A stretch of DNA of 64,000 bases from Bifidobacterium canis (lineage in GTDB: Bacteria; Actinomycetota; Actinomycetes; Actinomycetales; Bifidobacteriaceae). How positions within the stretch are numbered: the stretch's first letter is position 1; each line of letters opens with the position of its first letter. The stretch covers positions 248,001 through 312,000 of the forward strand of contig NZ_WNLP01000002.1 in the NCBI RefSeq assembly GCF_009727065.1, written 5' to 3'. Both the position numbers and the translations under genes were made by a program. Shown piece by piece: positions 35,979 through 44,907 of the stretch. The notes beneath the pieces are model-generated. The model ran no database searches. It saw only the letters and a program-made list of their open reading frames with translations, and had not been told where the DNA came from.

Positions 35979-36608
35979 TCAGTCGAGCGGCGCGAAGAGA
36001 TAACGGTCGAGCGTGGGGCCTGCCATCGCAGCGATCTGCTCGATGCTTTGCTCGGTGATCGCCGGCAGTTTGATGACGTAGCGTGTGATCACAATGCCCA
36101 GAATCTGGCTGCACACCAAGCCGAGGCGCCGCTCAAAGTGATCGGTGTGAATCGAGTCGGCAATCGCCGGCAGCATCTCGGTTTCTATGAACTCGAGGAA
36201 CAGGTCGCGTACGTTGTTGTTAGTGCCGATGTCGCGGATCAGCGCCAAATACGGCGGTCCGAATTCCTCGTCTTCCACGGCAGACAGCAGCAATGTGAGG
36301 AATTGCGCGCCGAAGTCTTGGGAATCATTGGAGGCGTTCAGTAACCGCGTCATGAAGTGGTGTGCTTGGCTCGTCTCTTTGATCGCGGTGGTGAAGAGGT
36401 GGTCTTTTGTGCCGAAATAGTAGTGCACGAGCTTCGAATTGCAGCCTGCGCGCGCGGCGATGCTGCGAATGGTGGTGCCATCGTAGCCGTGCTCCGCGAA
36501 TTCGCGTTTCGCCGCCTCGATTATTTCTTCGCGACTTGTGGCGGATGAGTCGGTGCCACTTCTGCGCCCGCGCGGTCTGCTGGTGTGCGCATCCTCCGGC
36601 TTCGCCAT
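35979..36608 (-). CDS. TetR-family regulator
   Basis: 209 residues with a strong GGAGG site before ATG 36608. The N-terminus is basic (RPRGRRSGTD). The helix-turn-helix is TIRSIAARAGCNSKLVHYYFGTKDHLF. The C-terminal domain, ending in LPAITEQSIEQIAAMAGPTL, resembles the TetR_C group used by many actinobacterial regulators. It is upstream of the TMEM175-like gene on the same strand, with a gap of more than 200 bases, so joint control is uncertain. Confidence 0.9.
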   Translation of the reverse strand: MAKPEDAHTSRPRGRRSGTDSSATSREEIIEAAKREFAEHGYDGTTIRSIAARAGCNSKLVHYYFGTKDHLFTTAIKETSQAHHFMTRLLNASNDSQDFGAQFLTLLLSAVEDEEFGPPYLALIRDIGTNNNVRDLFLEFIETEMLPAIADSIHTDHFERRLGLVCSQILGIVITRYVIKLPAITEQSIEQIAAMAGPTLDRYLFAPLD

Positions 36609-36669
36609 GTCGCCTCCTGGTTACAAATAACTGTCATGCTCCATCATAATCGGTTGTGCGGCAATGGTT

Positions 36670-37704
36670 TTAGCGCGTGGAGTCGCGCTCGCGCAATGTG
36701 AACGGGGCGATGTCATGCGTGACGGGCGCCGGCGATTGCGTGGAATCCGCGTCGAGCTGCGCTTGCAGCCGTTTGACGATAACGTCGGCCATCGCATTCA
36801 TGTCAACGTCAACGGTGGTGAGCGACGGCGTGAGGAATTGGCCGATCGTCGCGCCGTCGAAGCCGGTGACGCGCACATCGTCGGGCACGCGCACACCGAT
36901 GTCTGCGAGCCCGCGTATCGCGCCGATCGCCACCGTGTCTGACATCGCGAAGATGCCATCGCACTCGGGGTGAGCCCGACGCAGTTCGGCGGCGGCTCGG
37001 CGTGCGTTCTCATACGTCCAATCAATCGTCACACCCATGCCGTCGGTAAGCGCTATGCCATGTTCCTGCAACGCGTCGCGCACGCCTTGCAAGCGCTTGC
37101 GCCCCACCAAATCGCCCTTGCGATTGCCGTCTTCGTGCACGATCTGCTCGCGTCCTGCGCCAAGCACGAACGGGTGGCGCACGCCGCGGTCGAGCAAGTG
37201 GCTCATCGCAGCTTTAGCGCCCTCATAATTCGGCGTGTTCACCGTGCAGAACTCCTGCTGGTCGGAAAGTTCGTCGATGAGCACGATCGCGCGTCCGTCA
37301 GCCAAACGACGAGCGTCCGCGAGCGAGATGCCGTGCGTCACCAGCACGATCGCGTCGCAGAACATGCGTGAGGACTGCTCGAGAATCCGCCGCTCGGATT
37401 CCTCGGAATACAACGCCTGCTGCACGATGGCCTGCATGCCGGCGGCGTCGATGCTCTCGGTGAGTGCGCGAGACAGTCTGCTGTAGAACGGCGAATCGAT
37501 GTCTTGCACGACGATTTCCACGAATCCGTTGCGGCCCGAGCTTAGAGCGCTCGCCGCGATATTCGGGCGGTAGTTGAGTTGCTCGATCGCGGCGCGCACG
37601 CGCTCGCGCGTTGCGGCGCCGACGTTCGGTTTGTTATTGATGACGTTCGACACGGTCATTTTCGAGACGCCGGCCGCCGCCGCAACATCTTGGATGGTGG
37701 TCAT
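36670..37704 (-). CDS. LacI-family sugar-responsive repressor
   Basis: 344 residues from ATG 37704 (AAAGGAG at good spacing). The N-terminal headpiece TIQDVAAAAGVSKMTVSNVI and hinge region NYRPNIAASALSSGR are typical LacI. The periplasmic-binding-protein-like domain ends with GATIGQFLTPSLTTVDVDMN. It is divergent from the sugar-binding lipoprotein gene at 38014, whose promoter carries two operator-like dyads (37908-37938), so it most likely represses that gene and the GH43 gene until an oligosaccharide is present. Confidence 0.93.
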   Translation of the reverse strand: MTTIQDVAAAAGVSKMTVSNVINNKPNVGAATRERVRAAIEQLNYRPNIAASALSSGRNGFVEIVVQDIDSPFYSRLSRALTESIDAAGMQAIVQQALYSEESERRILEQSSRMFCDAIVLVTHGISLADARRLADGRAIVLIDELSDQQEFCTVNTPNYEGAKAAMSHLLDRGVRHPFVLGAGREQIVHEDGNRKGDLVGRKRLQGVRDALQEHGIALTDGMGVTIDWTYENARRAAAELRRAHPECDGIFAMSDTVAIGAIRGLADIGVRVPDDVRVTGFDGATIGQFLTPSLTTVDVDMNAMADVIVKRLQAQLDADSTQSPAPVTHDIAPFTLRERDSTR

Positions 37705-37752
37705 CTGCGTCTCCTTTCGGGCGTGCCTGCCTCTTGCCGGTGCCGCGTATGC

Positions 37753-37780
37753 TTTTCGACCAATATATATTGGTCGAAAA
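37753..37780. repeat. 28-bp perfect palindrome centred on ATATAT
   Basis: TTTTCGACCAATAT followed by its exact complement, between the LacI start and the lipoprotein promoter. Related half or full copies of GACCAATATATA occur at 18788-18808, 60610-60627 and 62538-62555, each near a gene end or start. No loop, so it favours protein binding over RNA hairpin. Confidence 0.7.
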
Positions 37781-37876
37781 GGCGGCATAACGCGCGTGCA
37801 CAAACCGGCATGCTCGCACATCGCTTTGATTATATACTGCGTAAGCGGCGTTCAGCCGAGAATTTCAGTGATCGAG

Positions 37877-37938
37877 TTGACAGAGTGAAAACCGTGTTCT
37901 ATTATGAGGTTTACCGATAAAAGTTTACCGATAAACTT
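37877..37938 (+). promoter_or_regulatory. sigma-70-type promoter with two LacI operators
   Basis: TTGACA (37877-37882), a 17-base spacer and TATTAT (37900-37905) give a near-consensus promoter. Two operator-like dyads follow at once: GGTTTACCGATAAAA (37908-37922) and AAGTTTACCGATAAACTT (37921-37938); the second is symmetric around CCGA. Placement over the start site fits repression by the divergent LacI protein. Confidence 0.8.
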
Positions 37939-38013
37939 GAGTGGTTGACTTGCGAAAGCAACGCTGAGTTAACATGCTTATCGATATCGATGAATCATGC
38001 AAAGGAGCAAGGT

Positions 38014-39324
38014 ATGTCGTTGAAGAAGAAAGTAGCAGCATTCGCCGTGGCTGCGGCCATGATCGTTCCGCTCGCCGCCTGTGGCTCAAACGGGTCGAGC
38101 TCGTCGGAGGGCTCGAATGGCGAGACGGTCGAACTGAACGTGTGGGGCTGGGAGCCACTGCTCAAGGAAGTGGTTCCTGGCTTCGAAAAAGAGAATCCGA
38201 ACATCAAGGTGAAGATCACCAACGCCGGCACCAATTCCAAGGAATACACGGCACTGAGCAATGCTTTGAACGCAGGTTCCGGCGCGCCTGACGTGGTGCA
38301 GCTCGACTACAACGCCGTTCCGCAGTTCGCGCTGACGGGCGGCTTGGAAGACCTGAGCCAATATGGTTCTGGCGACATCATCGACCAGTTCACCAACGGC
38401 GCGAAGTCCGCTGTGACGATCGAGAACAAGGTGTATGGCTTGCCGATGGGCACCGGCCCGATGGCGTTGTTCTACAACAAAGATGTGTTCGACAAGGCGG
38501 GCGTGACCGAGGCTCCGAAGACGTGGGACGAGTTCTACGAAGCCGCCAAGAAGATTCGCAAGACCGGTTCATACATCACCTCCGACTCCGGTGATGCAGG
38601 CTTCGCGATGTCGATGATGTGGGAAGCCGGTGGCGCCCCGTTCAAGGTGGACGGCGAGAACCTGACGATCAACCTGACCGGTGACTCCGGCGTGCAGAAG
38701 TTCGCTGACTTCTGGCAGAAGATGATCTCCGAAGACCTGATCGACACGCAAACCGCAGGCTGGTCCGAAGACTGGTACAAGTCGCTCAACGACGGTTCGA
38801 TCGCTTCGCTGATGACGGGCGCATGGATGCCGATCACCCTTGAGAACAGTGTGAAAGACGCCGCTGGCAAGTATCGCGTGGCAGCACTGCCGACTCCTAG
38901 CGGCGAAGCCGTGAGCTCCGAGAACGGTGGCGGTGCGCTCGCCGTGGTGAAGGGCACGAAGAAGGGCGACGCCGCATACAAGTTCGCCAAGTACGTTGCG
39001 ATCGGCGGCGGCAACAAGACGTTCACCGACGGCGGCAGCTTCCCGCCAGACAAGGCGACGCTTGAGAACAAAGACTTCCTCGACAAGAAGGTCGACTACT
39101 TCGGCGGCCAGCAGATCAACAAGGTACTCGCGCAGTCCGCAAGCGACGTGAAGACCGAGTTCCAGTTCCTGCCATTCCAGGTGTATGCAAACGACGTGTT
39201 CGCAGACACCGTTGGCAAGGCATACGCGAAGAATTCGACCACCACACTCAAAGATGGTCTGAAGCAATGGCAAGACAAGCTCGTTGCATACGGAAAGGAG
39301 CAGGGCTATACGGTCAATCAGTAA
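38014..39324 (+). CDS. sugar ABC transporter substrate-binding lipoprotein (CUT1 type)
   Basis: 436 residues from ATG 38014 (AAAGGAG upstream). A signal peptide with lipobox LAAC anchors the protein outside the membrane; a Ser/Gly/Asn linker follows. The mature part is a family 1 solute-binding protein (ELNVWGWEPLLKEVVPGFEK at its start) for mono- or oligosaccharides. Control by the adjacent LacI is very likely. Unusually, no permease genes follow; the next gene is a GH43 enzyme. It may share permeases encoded elsewhere, or the cluster has lost them. Confidence 0.93.
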   Translation: MSLKKKVAAFAVAAAMIVPLAACGSNGSSSSEGSNGETVELNVWGWEPLLKEVVPGFEKENPNIKVKITNAGTNSKEYTALSNALNAGSGAPDVVQLDYNAVPQFALTGGLEDLSQYGSGDIIDQFTNGAKSAVTIENKVYGLPMGTGPMALFYNKDVFDKAGVTEAPKTWDEFYEAAKKIRKTGSYITSDSGDAGFAMSMMWEAGGAPFKVDGENLTINLTGDSGVQKFADFWQKMISEDLIDTQTAGWSEDWYKSLNDGSIASLMTGAWMPITLENSVKDAAGKYRVAALPTPSGEAVSSENGGGALAVVKGTKKGDAAYKFAKYVAIGGGNKTFTDGGSFPPDKATLENKDFLDKKVDYFGGQQINKVLAQSASDVKTEFQFLPFQVYANDVFADTVGKAYAKNSTTTLKDGLKQWQDKLVAYGKEQGYTVNQ

Positions 39325-39427
39325 CTGATATCTTTTCTTTTCCTCAGTAATTTGCGAGACGGCGGGCGGTGTTCGCGTGCGAGCATCACCCGCCGTCTCC
39401 AATATTCAGGCGCATTAAGGTGGTCGT

Positions 39428-40414
39428 ATGCAACACAAGCAGATCGCAGGATATCTGTATGCATATTTCAGCGGCGACGAATCACGTGCAGACAGCCAGC
39501 AGATCAGATTCGCGATGAGTCGCGACGGTCTGCACTGGCTGGAATTGAACGGCGGCGAACCGATACTCGAGTCGCATATCAACGACTGCGGCGTTCGCGA
39601 TCCGTTCCTCATACGGTTGCAACACGGCGGATTCGCGCTCATCGGCACCGATCTCAACACGAACGCCCCCGCATACGCCGACGCGAACGGGGCACCGCAG
39701 TGGCGGCGTATGGAAACGCACGGCCGCACCGATATTCTGGTGTGGAAATCAGACGATCTCGTGCATTGGAACGGTCCGCGCACACTGCCGGTGGCGCGCG
39801 ACCTCAACGCGGGGAATGCGTGGGCACCCAAAGCAGTGTTCGTGCCGGAACGCGGGCAATATTTAATTACTTGGTCGAGCACCACAGCCGCCGATAACTA
39901 CGCCAAGCAACGCATCTACGGGTGCTGGACCACCGATTTCACCAGTTGCTCGCCAGCGTTTCTGCTCATCGACGACGCGCACTCGCGCATCGACACATTG
40001 ATCGCCCCGCATAACGGGCGCTGGCTACTCATCGTCAAAGACGAAGTAGACAAGCGCATCGATGTCAAAACGGCGGATCATTTGTTCGACGAAGATGCGA
40101 ACGCGCCGGAAACGTCAGCGTTGTCGCGCGAGTTCACAGTAGTGCCGCAGCGCGCGCTCGCCGAGATGACGTGGGTGGAAGGACCCGCACTCGTGCATCG
40201 CGCGGATGGCTCCACGATCTTGTTCGTCGACGAATACGCGAGATCGAAGCGTGGGTATATTCCGCTTATTTCCAACGATCCCACGCGTGCGGACTCGTTC
40301 CGCGCGCTCGACGCCGCCGAATATGAGATGCCAAGATTCGCGCGCCACGGCTCGCTGCTGCCGATCACCGAGGAGGAGTGGGGAGCGCTCGCCAGCGCAT
40401 ATGTGCGCGCGTGA
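39428..40414 (+). CDS. GH43-like five-bladed propeller glycosidase
   Basis: 328 residues without a signal peptide, so cytosolic. N-terminal GYLYAYFSGDESRADSQQI and RDGLHWLELNGGEPILES, then CGVRDPFLIR, in which Asp fits the pKa-modulating or base position, and MTWVEGPALVHR carrying the expected acid Glu. Family members remove arabinose or xylose from short oligosaccharides. It lies just after the LacI-controlled binding protein, and probably processes the sugar that protein captures. Subfamily and bond specificity are not resolved. Confidence 0.78.
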   Translation: MQHKQIAGYLYAYFSGDESRADSQQIRFAMSRDGLHWLELNGGEPILESHINDCGVRDPFLIRLQHGGFALIGTDLNTNAPAYADANGAPQWRRMETHGRTDILVWKSDDLVHWNGPRTLPVARDLNAGNAWAPKAVFVPERGQYLITWSSTTAADNYAKQRIYGCWTTDFTSCSPAFLLIDDAHSRIDTLIAPHNGRWLLIVKDEVDKRIDVKTADHLFDEDANAPETSALSREFTVVPQRALAEMTWVEGPALVHRADGSTILFVDEYARSKRGYIPLISNDPTRADSFRALDAAEYEMPRFARHGSLLPITEEEWGALASAYVRA

Positions 40415-40428
40415 TGTACGATGTGTGC

Positions 40429-40785
40429 ATGACGAATAACGTTGACGAAAACTGGATCGAATACCGCCGTGACGGTGACCACGAACGACTTGGCTGGATT
40501 GCGCCCGAAGGTGAGCGTTTCACTGTGATTGACGTGCTGGGTGTGCCACGTGAAACATTTGCCGACTGGGTGGAAGCGGAGCAGTACCTCGACAAGCTCG
40601 GGCTCGCCTATCTTTCTGAACCGTACGAACTGTGCGTTGACGACGAGTGGATTCCGGTGCGCATCGTCAACGCTTCGCCAAGTGAGATTCAAGTCAAATC
40701 CGAAGATTATGGCGCAATCGATGCGCCGATCCGCACGTGGACGCTGCCGTTCCCCAAGCCAAGTACATTGCGGCGCGCGAAGTAA
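40429..40785 (+). CDS. conserved hypothetical protein (118 aa)
   Basis: Acidic small protein MTNNVDENWIEYRRDGDHER..., with PEGERFTVIDVLGVP and a C-terminal WTLPFPKPSTLRRAK. Start ATG 40429 is preferred, although ATG 40414 overlaps the GH43 stop by one base. No membrane span or catalytic motif that I recognise. It is probably co-transcribed with the GH43 gene. Confidence 0.75.
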   Translation: MTNNVDENWIEYRRDGDHERLGWIAPEGERFTVIDVLGVPRETFADWVEAEQYLDKLGLAYLSEPYELCVDDEWIPVRIVNASPSEIQVKSEDYGAIDAPIRTWTLPFPKPSTLRRAK

Positions 40786-40819
40786 TCGTGCGGCTGTGCA
40801 GAAAATAAGCGGAGATAGA

Positions 40820-40917
40820 GAAAAGCCCGGTGGCGGGAAACCGTCGGGCTCAAGAGAGAAGAGAAGAAGAAAGGTTGTTAAGTTATGCCCAGCTGTGCAG
40901 CTGATGACTACAGTATA
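40820..40917 (-). ncRNA. putative pyrimidine-tract small RNA, copy 4
   Basis: Minus strand: TATACT box (40912-40917), hairpin CAGCTGCACAGCTG, pyrimidine tract CCTTTCTTCTTCTCTTCTCT, then terminator GCCCGACGG/CCACCGGGC with a C-rich TTTCCCG loop and TTTTCTC. It lies inside a 165-bp block (40812-40979) repeated almost identically at 43095-43263. Confidence 0.55.
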
Positions 40918-41063
40918 GGGTCGCGTTTCTTGGCTTTTCTATGAATCTTCCTGAAAATACGGTGTGAGTTCTCTGCCGTTTTCTGCAAAAAGAATTTCGC
41001 GCATTGACGCTGATGTTCGCGAATATCGAACGAATAGTCGCGCAGTGCCGTGCTACTATGAAA

Positions 41064-41152
41064 CACGGGTATGAGGTTCACCCAAGGCAATCCCGCCTAA
41101 ACCGCCATTTGAGCTGATGACTTCTGCAGGGATGCAGGAGTCTTTTTATTGC
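41064..41152 (+). promoter_or_regulatory. probable fluoride (crcB) riboswitch with terminator
   Basis: A TACTAT box at 41054-41059 is followed by an aptamer-like sequence: GGGTATGAGGTTCACCC, then CCTAAACCGCC, then GAGCTGATGACTTCTGC. GAGGT can pair with ACTTC, and the ATGAGGTTC, TAAAC and GCTGATGAC segments fall where the fluoride aptamer has its conserved GAUGGNGUUC, AUAAAC and CUGAUGAC. The last segment also forms a terminator, GACTTCTGCA/TGCAGGAGTC plus TTTTT (to about 41147), so ligand binding would prevent termination. The genes controlled, pyrophosphatase and enolase, are classic fluoride targets. An extra GGCAATCCCGCC insert is not in the minimal consensus. Confidence 0.75.
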
Positions 41153-41191
41153 TTCTTCTCCCTGAAAACGAACTGTACGGGAGGAGCCTGT

Positions 41192-41695
41192 ATGACAAAG
41201 CTTTCTAGCGCGCCGACGTTCACGGTGACTGTTGAGATTCCGCGCGGATCGCGCAATAAGTACGAAGTTGACCATACGACCGGCAGGGTCAAACTTGATC
41301 GCACGCTGTTCACGTCGATGGGTTACCCGATGGATTATGGCTTCATTGACGGCACGCTGAGCGAAGACGGCGACCCGCTCGACGCACTGGTGATGCTGCC
41401 CGAACCGGTGTTCCCGGGTTGCGCGGTGGAGTGCCGTGCTGTGGCGTTGCTGCATATGCGTGACGAAAACGGGCCCGACGCAAAGATTCTGTGCGTGCCG
41501 GTCGATGTGCGCTACGACGCCATAACCGATCTCGACGATATCGATGAGTACACGCAGCGTGAGGTCGTGCATTTCTTCGAGCAATACAAGGCGCTCGAGC
41601 CAGACAAATTCGTGGCACCCGACGTGCATTGGGAGCCGCTGGCTGCAGCGGAGCAAGAAATCGCAGCGTCGTTCGCGCGTGCAAACAACAACTGA
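41192..41695 (+). CDS. ppa: inorganic pyrophosphatase (family I)
   Basis: Soluble Mg-dependent enzyme that splits pyrophosphate to phosphate. 167 residues from ATG 41192, chosen for the GGGAGGAG site 8 bases upstream. Signature EDGDPLDALV carries the metal-binding aspartates; EIPRGSRNKYE and DYGFIDGTL match the conserved Glu/Lys/Tyr positions. It sits right after the putative fluoride riboswitch and 20 bases before enolase, so both are switched on together. Fluoride inhibits this enzyme strongly. Confidence 0.95.
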   Translation: MTKLSSAPTFTVTVEIPRGSRNKYEVDHTTGRVKLDRTLFTSMGYPMDYGFIDGTLSEDGDPLDALVMLPEPVFPGCAVECRAVALLHMRDENGPDAKILCVPVDVRYDAITDLDDIDEYTQREVVHFFEQYKALEPDKFVAPDVHWEPLAAAEQEIAASFARANNN

Positions 41696-41715
41696 CCAAT
41701 TCTTAAGGAGTAACA

Positions 41716-43002
41716 ATGAGTGCAATCACTGACATCAAGGCATATGAAATTCTCGATTCGCGCGGCAACCCGACCGTGGAGGTCGAGCTGGAGTGCGCAA
41801 GCGGCGCCAACGGCCACGGGCTGGTTCCTTCCGGCGCCTCCACTGGCTCGGCGGAAGCCGTGGAACTGCGCGACGGCGACCCGAACCGATACCAAGGCAA
41901 GGGCGTGCTGAAGGCGGTCGAGAACGTCAACACCACCATCAAAGAAGCGCTGATCGGCAAGGATGCGTCTGACCAGCGCGCCATCGACCGCGCGTTGATC
42001 GAACTCGACGGCACACCGAACAAAGGACGCTTGGGTGCCAACGCCATTCTCGGCGTCTCGCTCGCGGCATTGCGTGCCTCCGCGCAGGAAGCGCATCTGC
42101 CGCTGTACCGCTACATCGGCGGCACGAACGGCTACATGCTGCCGGTGCCCTGCATGAACGTGCTCAACGGCGGTGCGCATGCTGATTCGAACGTCGACAT
42201 TCAGGAGTTCATGCTCTCGCCAATCGGCTTCGACTCCTACCATGAGGCATTGCGCGCGAATGTGGAGACATACCACACGCTGAAGTCGCTGCTGAAGAGC
42301 CGCTCGCTCGCCACCGGCCTCGGCGACGAAGGCGGTTTCGCGCCGAATCTGGCTTCGAACGCCGAGGCATTCGAACTGCTCGTCGAGGCAATCGAAGAAG
42401 CCGGCTACAAGCCGGGCGAGCAGATCGCGCTCTGCTTCGATGCCGCAGCCACCGAGTTCTACGACAAGGAGAATGGCGTTTACAACTTCGATGGCGCGCA
42501 GAAAACCGTCGCACAGATGACGGACTACTACACGAAGCTCATCGACGAGTATCCGATCATCTCGATCGAGGACCCGTTCGAAGAGAACGCGTGGAGTGAT
42601 TTCGCCGACCTGACCTCGCGCATCGGCGACCGCGTGCAGATCGTTGGCGACGACATCTTTGTGACGAATCCGCAGCGTCTGAGCCGCGCGATTCGCGAGC
42701 ACACGGCGAATTCCATTCTCATCAAGCTCAATCAGATCGGTTCTGTTACCGAAACGCTTGACACCATCCGCATGGCATGGCGTCACGGTTTCACCACGAT
42801 GGTCTCGCATCGTTCCGGCGAAACCACCGACACGACGATCGCCGACCTGACCGTCGGCACGAACGCGATGCAGCTGAAGTCCGGCGCTCCGGCTCGCGGC
42901 GAGCGCATTGCCAAGTACAACCGCCTCGCGCAGATCGAGCGCGAGCTTGGCGACGACGCGCAATACGCCGGTCGCGCTGCGTTCGCTGCACTGAACAACT
43001 GA
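41716..43002 (+). CDS. eno: enolase
   Basis: 428 residues, full length. Converts 2-phosphoglycerate to phosphoenolpyruvate. Landmarks are [14 protein letters not shown], the flexible loop with [21 protein letters not shown] with a catalytic His and the Glu in [13 protein letters not shown], and [10 protein letters not shown] with metal ligands; the loop [11 protein letters not shown] and the Lys in ILIKLNQIG are intact. Ribosome site AAGGAG before ATG 41716. Its placement behind a fluoride switch suggests that this may be a second, stress-induced enolase copy rather than the housekeeping one. Confidence 0.96.
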   Translation: MSAITDIKAYEILDSRGNPTVEVELECASGANGHGLVPSGASTGSAEAVELRDGDPNRYQGKGVLKAVENVNTTIKEALIGKDASDQRAIDRALIELDGTPNKGRLGANAILGVSLAALRASAQEAHLPLYRYIGGTNGYMLPVPCMNVLNGGAHADSNVDIQEFMLSPIGFDSYHEALRANVETYHTLKSLLKSRSLATGLGDEGGFAPNLASNAEAFELLVEAIEEAGYKPGEQIALCFDAAATEFYDKENGVYNFDGAQKTVAQMTDYYTKLIDEYPIISIEDPFEENAWSDFADLTSRIGDRVQIVGDDIFVTNPQRLSRAIREHTANSILIKLNQIGSVTETLDTIRMAWRHGFTTMVSHRSGETTDTTIADLTVGTNAMQLKSGAPARGERIAKYNRLAQIERELGDDAQYAGRAAFAALNN

Positions 43003-43026
43003 AGTAGCCTGTTTTGTACACGTGAA

Positions 43027-43060
43027 CTGTGCCGTAGGGGCTAGGCTCCTCGCGGCACAG
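43027..43060 (+). terminator. hairpin after enolase
   Basis: CTGTGCCG (43027-43034) pairs with CGGCACAG (43053-43060) across 18 bases. Weak as an intrinsic terminator because it lacks a T-run. Confidence 0.4.
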
Positions 43061-43103
43061 CTCGCACGTGCCTTATGTTACAGAGGTCATCGACTGAGAT
43101 AGA

Positions 43104-43201
43104 GAAAAAGCCCGGCGGTGGGAAGCCGTCGGGCTCAAGAGAGAAGAGAAGAAGAAAGGTTTTAAGTTATGCCCAGCTGTGCAGCTGATGACTACAGTAT
43201 A
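43104..43201 (-). ncRNA. putative pyrimidine-tract small RNA, copy 5
   Basis: Near-identical to copy 4: TATACT box (43196-43201), hairpin CAGCTGCACAGCTG, pyrimidine tract CCTTTCTTCTTCTCTTCTCT, and terminator GCCCGACGG/CCGCCGGGC with TTTTTCTC. Compensating changes in the terminator stem (T to C, with GCCGCC kept paired) relative to copy 4 support a folded RNA. Confidence 0.55.
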
Positions 43202-43299
43202 GGGTCGTATTTCTTGGCTTTTCTATGAATCTTCCCGAAAATACGGTGTGAGTTCACTGCCGAAATCCCAACGGCGCGAATCTGCATCTGCGTTAGTGG

Positions 43300-43820
43300 T
43301 CTGAATCTAAATACTGTTCACCTATATGATCCCTAGAGGTATTATAAAGTACCTATATATTTATTGAAAATATATACTATTGTATATGGAGTATAATAAA
43401 AGAACAAGCTTCTTTAGGTATTAATATTGCCTTATATAATATAAATTATATTCCGATGTTCGTATGACGAGTGGTTCTTGATAAATACTGTGAAGATTTG
43501 GCTAGGAAGTGCTGTGAAATGTGTCTTGAGAACATATTGAGGATTGCCATCCTCAATTAACTGGGTGGTTAATATGAGCGTATAATCTTTGTTGTACTCA
43601 AAAGGTTGCTAATTTGTGCCGTCTGATCTGGTAGTGCAGCATGTAGGTAAATATAGGTAGGAATGAATTTTTACCTATCGCAAGATAGTGTTTAACGATA
43701 TAATTTTTCATCATAAAAGATAAATAAATATTTTAGCTAAATAATGTGTGCAGGATGTTCGTATTCAATATAATTCCTGGGGAGTGATACCGATACAATA
43801 ATTCAGACATTTATTAGGTC
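43300..43820. other. AT-rich gene-free segment
   Basis: About 500 bases of markedly lower GC than the rest of the window, with no open frame of note and several short A/T runs. It begins right after the 43095-43263 repeat and continues into the AT-rich gene that follows. It looks like foreign DNA. I see no further feature in it. Confidence 0.6.
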
Positions 43821-43825
43821 ACTTT

Positions 43826-44907
43826 CTAATTCTTTCGCTCCTCTTGCTGGGCAAGCCAGTTGCACTGGTCTCTCACTAGGGTAAATCCAGGTAAGTTTTT
43901 ATAATGACTAGTGAAAATTTCGCTTTCTGTAGATGGTTGTACTGTATCTTCGCGACCGTCTGTCGTATAGAGCGTATACTTCACGTGATGCGAATCTGGC
44001 ATGGGGTCGCTTGTTTGAAAGCTGCTCCCTGCTAAGAATATAAGTTGTGATTCACCTGGCTGCAAAGTAATTTGTGTTTCTCCAAATGAAGAATCTTGCT
44101 TTTGCTTGGACGAAGAATCTTGTTTTTGATTTCCCGAATTATATTGATAAATATGACCGTTTGTATTAGGGAGTGCTAAAGGTTTAGATTTCAAATCTAA
44201 CACACCATTTGAATTGGTCGAAGTTATGCACATCGTTTCATGGGCCGTAGATTTTTCTTGACGGATTTCGATGACGGTACCTTGTGTTCTGCCGGTATTG
44301 GTGATCACCATCGCAAGGCTTGCCCGTGACGATATAGAACGGTCGGATAAATTCGTATCTTTGACTTTTTCCTCTGGTGCTGTTACGTATGAAAGTTTGA
44401 ATCTAGCTCCTTCCTGCTGCCACCGCTTGTCTTCTTCTCTCCAGCGTTGTATCTCTTGCTGATATTCGGCGTTGCTGCTTTTTGTGTCTTGTTTCCATTG
44501 GTACATTGGTACCAATATTCCAGCTACGGTAAGTACGGCTGAAAAATGTTGATAAAGATAGAAACAATTTCATTATTGGATTTTAAATAAGATTTAAAAT
44601 TATATAATCTATTGTTGTGATAACATTTTAATATTATAATTTTGTCAGATAATAAACTATTAAATCCTTTGATCTTTATAAAACTATGTTTTGATCGATT
44701 TGAGGTTGTGTTTTTGTGGGGCACGTTATGAACCCTACCCTGTCGCCGCTGCTCCTTGCGGAGAGTATCTTCCTCAGCGATGAGAGCAGTCAGGATGGGG
44801 TGAATTGTTGAAATATAGTTTGGATCACTTAGGCTGGTGTTGGTGATGTCGCATCTAATTGTGGGCGGGTTTTTAGTTGTGAATTTTTGTGGTGCGCAAT
44901 CATACAT
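43826..44907 (-). pseudogene. AT-rich single-pass membrane protein, split by a 1-base frameshift
   Basis: Two minus-strand frames meet end to end. The first (44907-44524) begins MYDCAPQKFTTKNPPTIRCD and runs to FINIFQPYLP. Adding one base in the A5 run at 44542-44546 (T-run on the coding strand) instead gives FINIFSAVLTVAGILVPMYQ, a membrane span that joins straight into WKQDTKSSNAEYQQEIQRWR and the rest of the second frame, ending NWLAQQEERKN. The joined product is about 360 residues: a short N-terminal domain, one membrane span, a coiled-coil-like charged stretch, and a beta-rich C-terminal domain. Codon use is AT-rich, unlike the neighbours. Family unknown. Confidence 0.6.
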
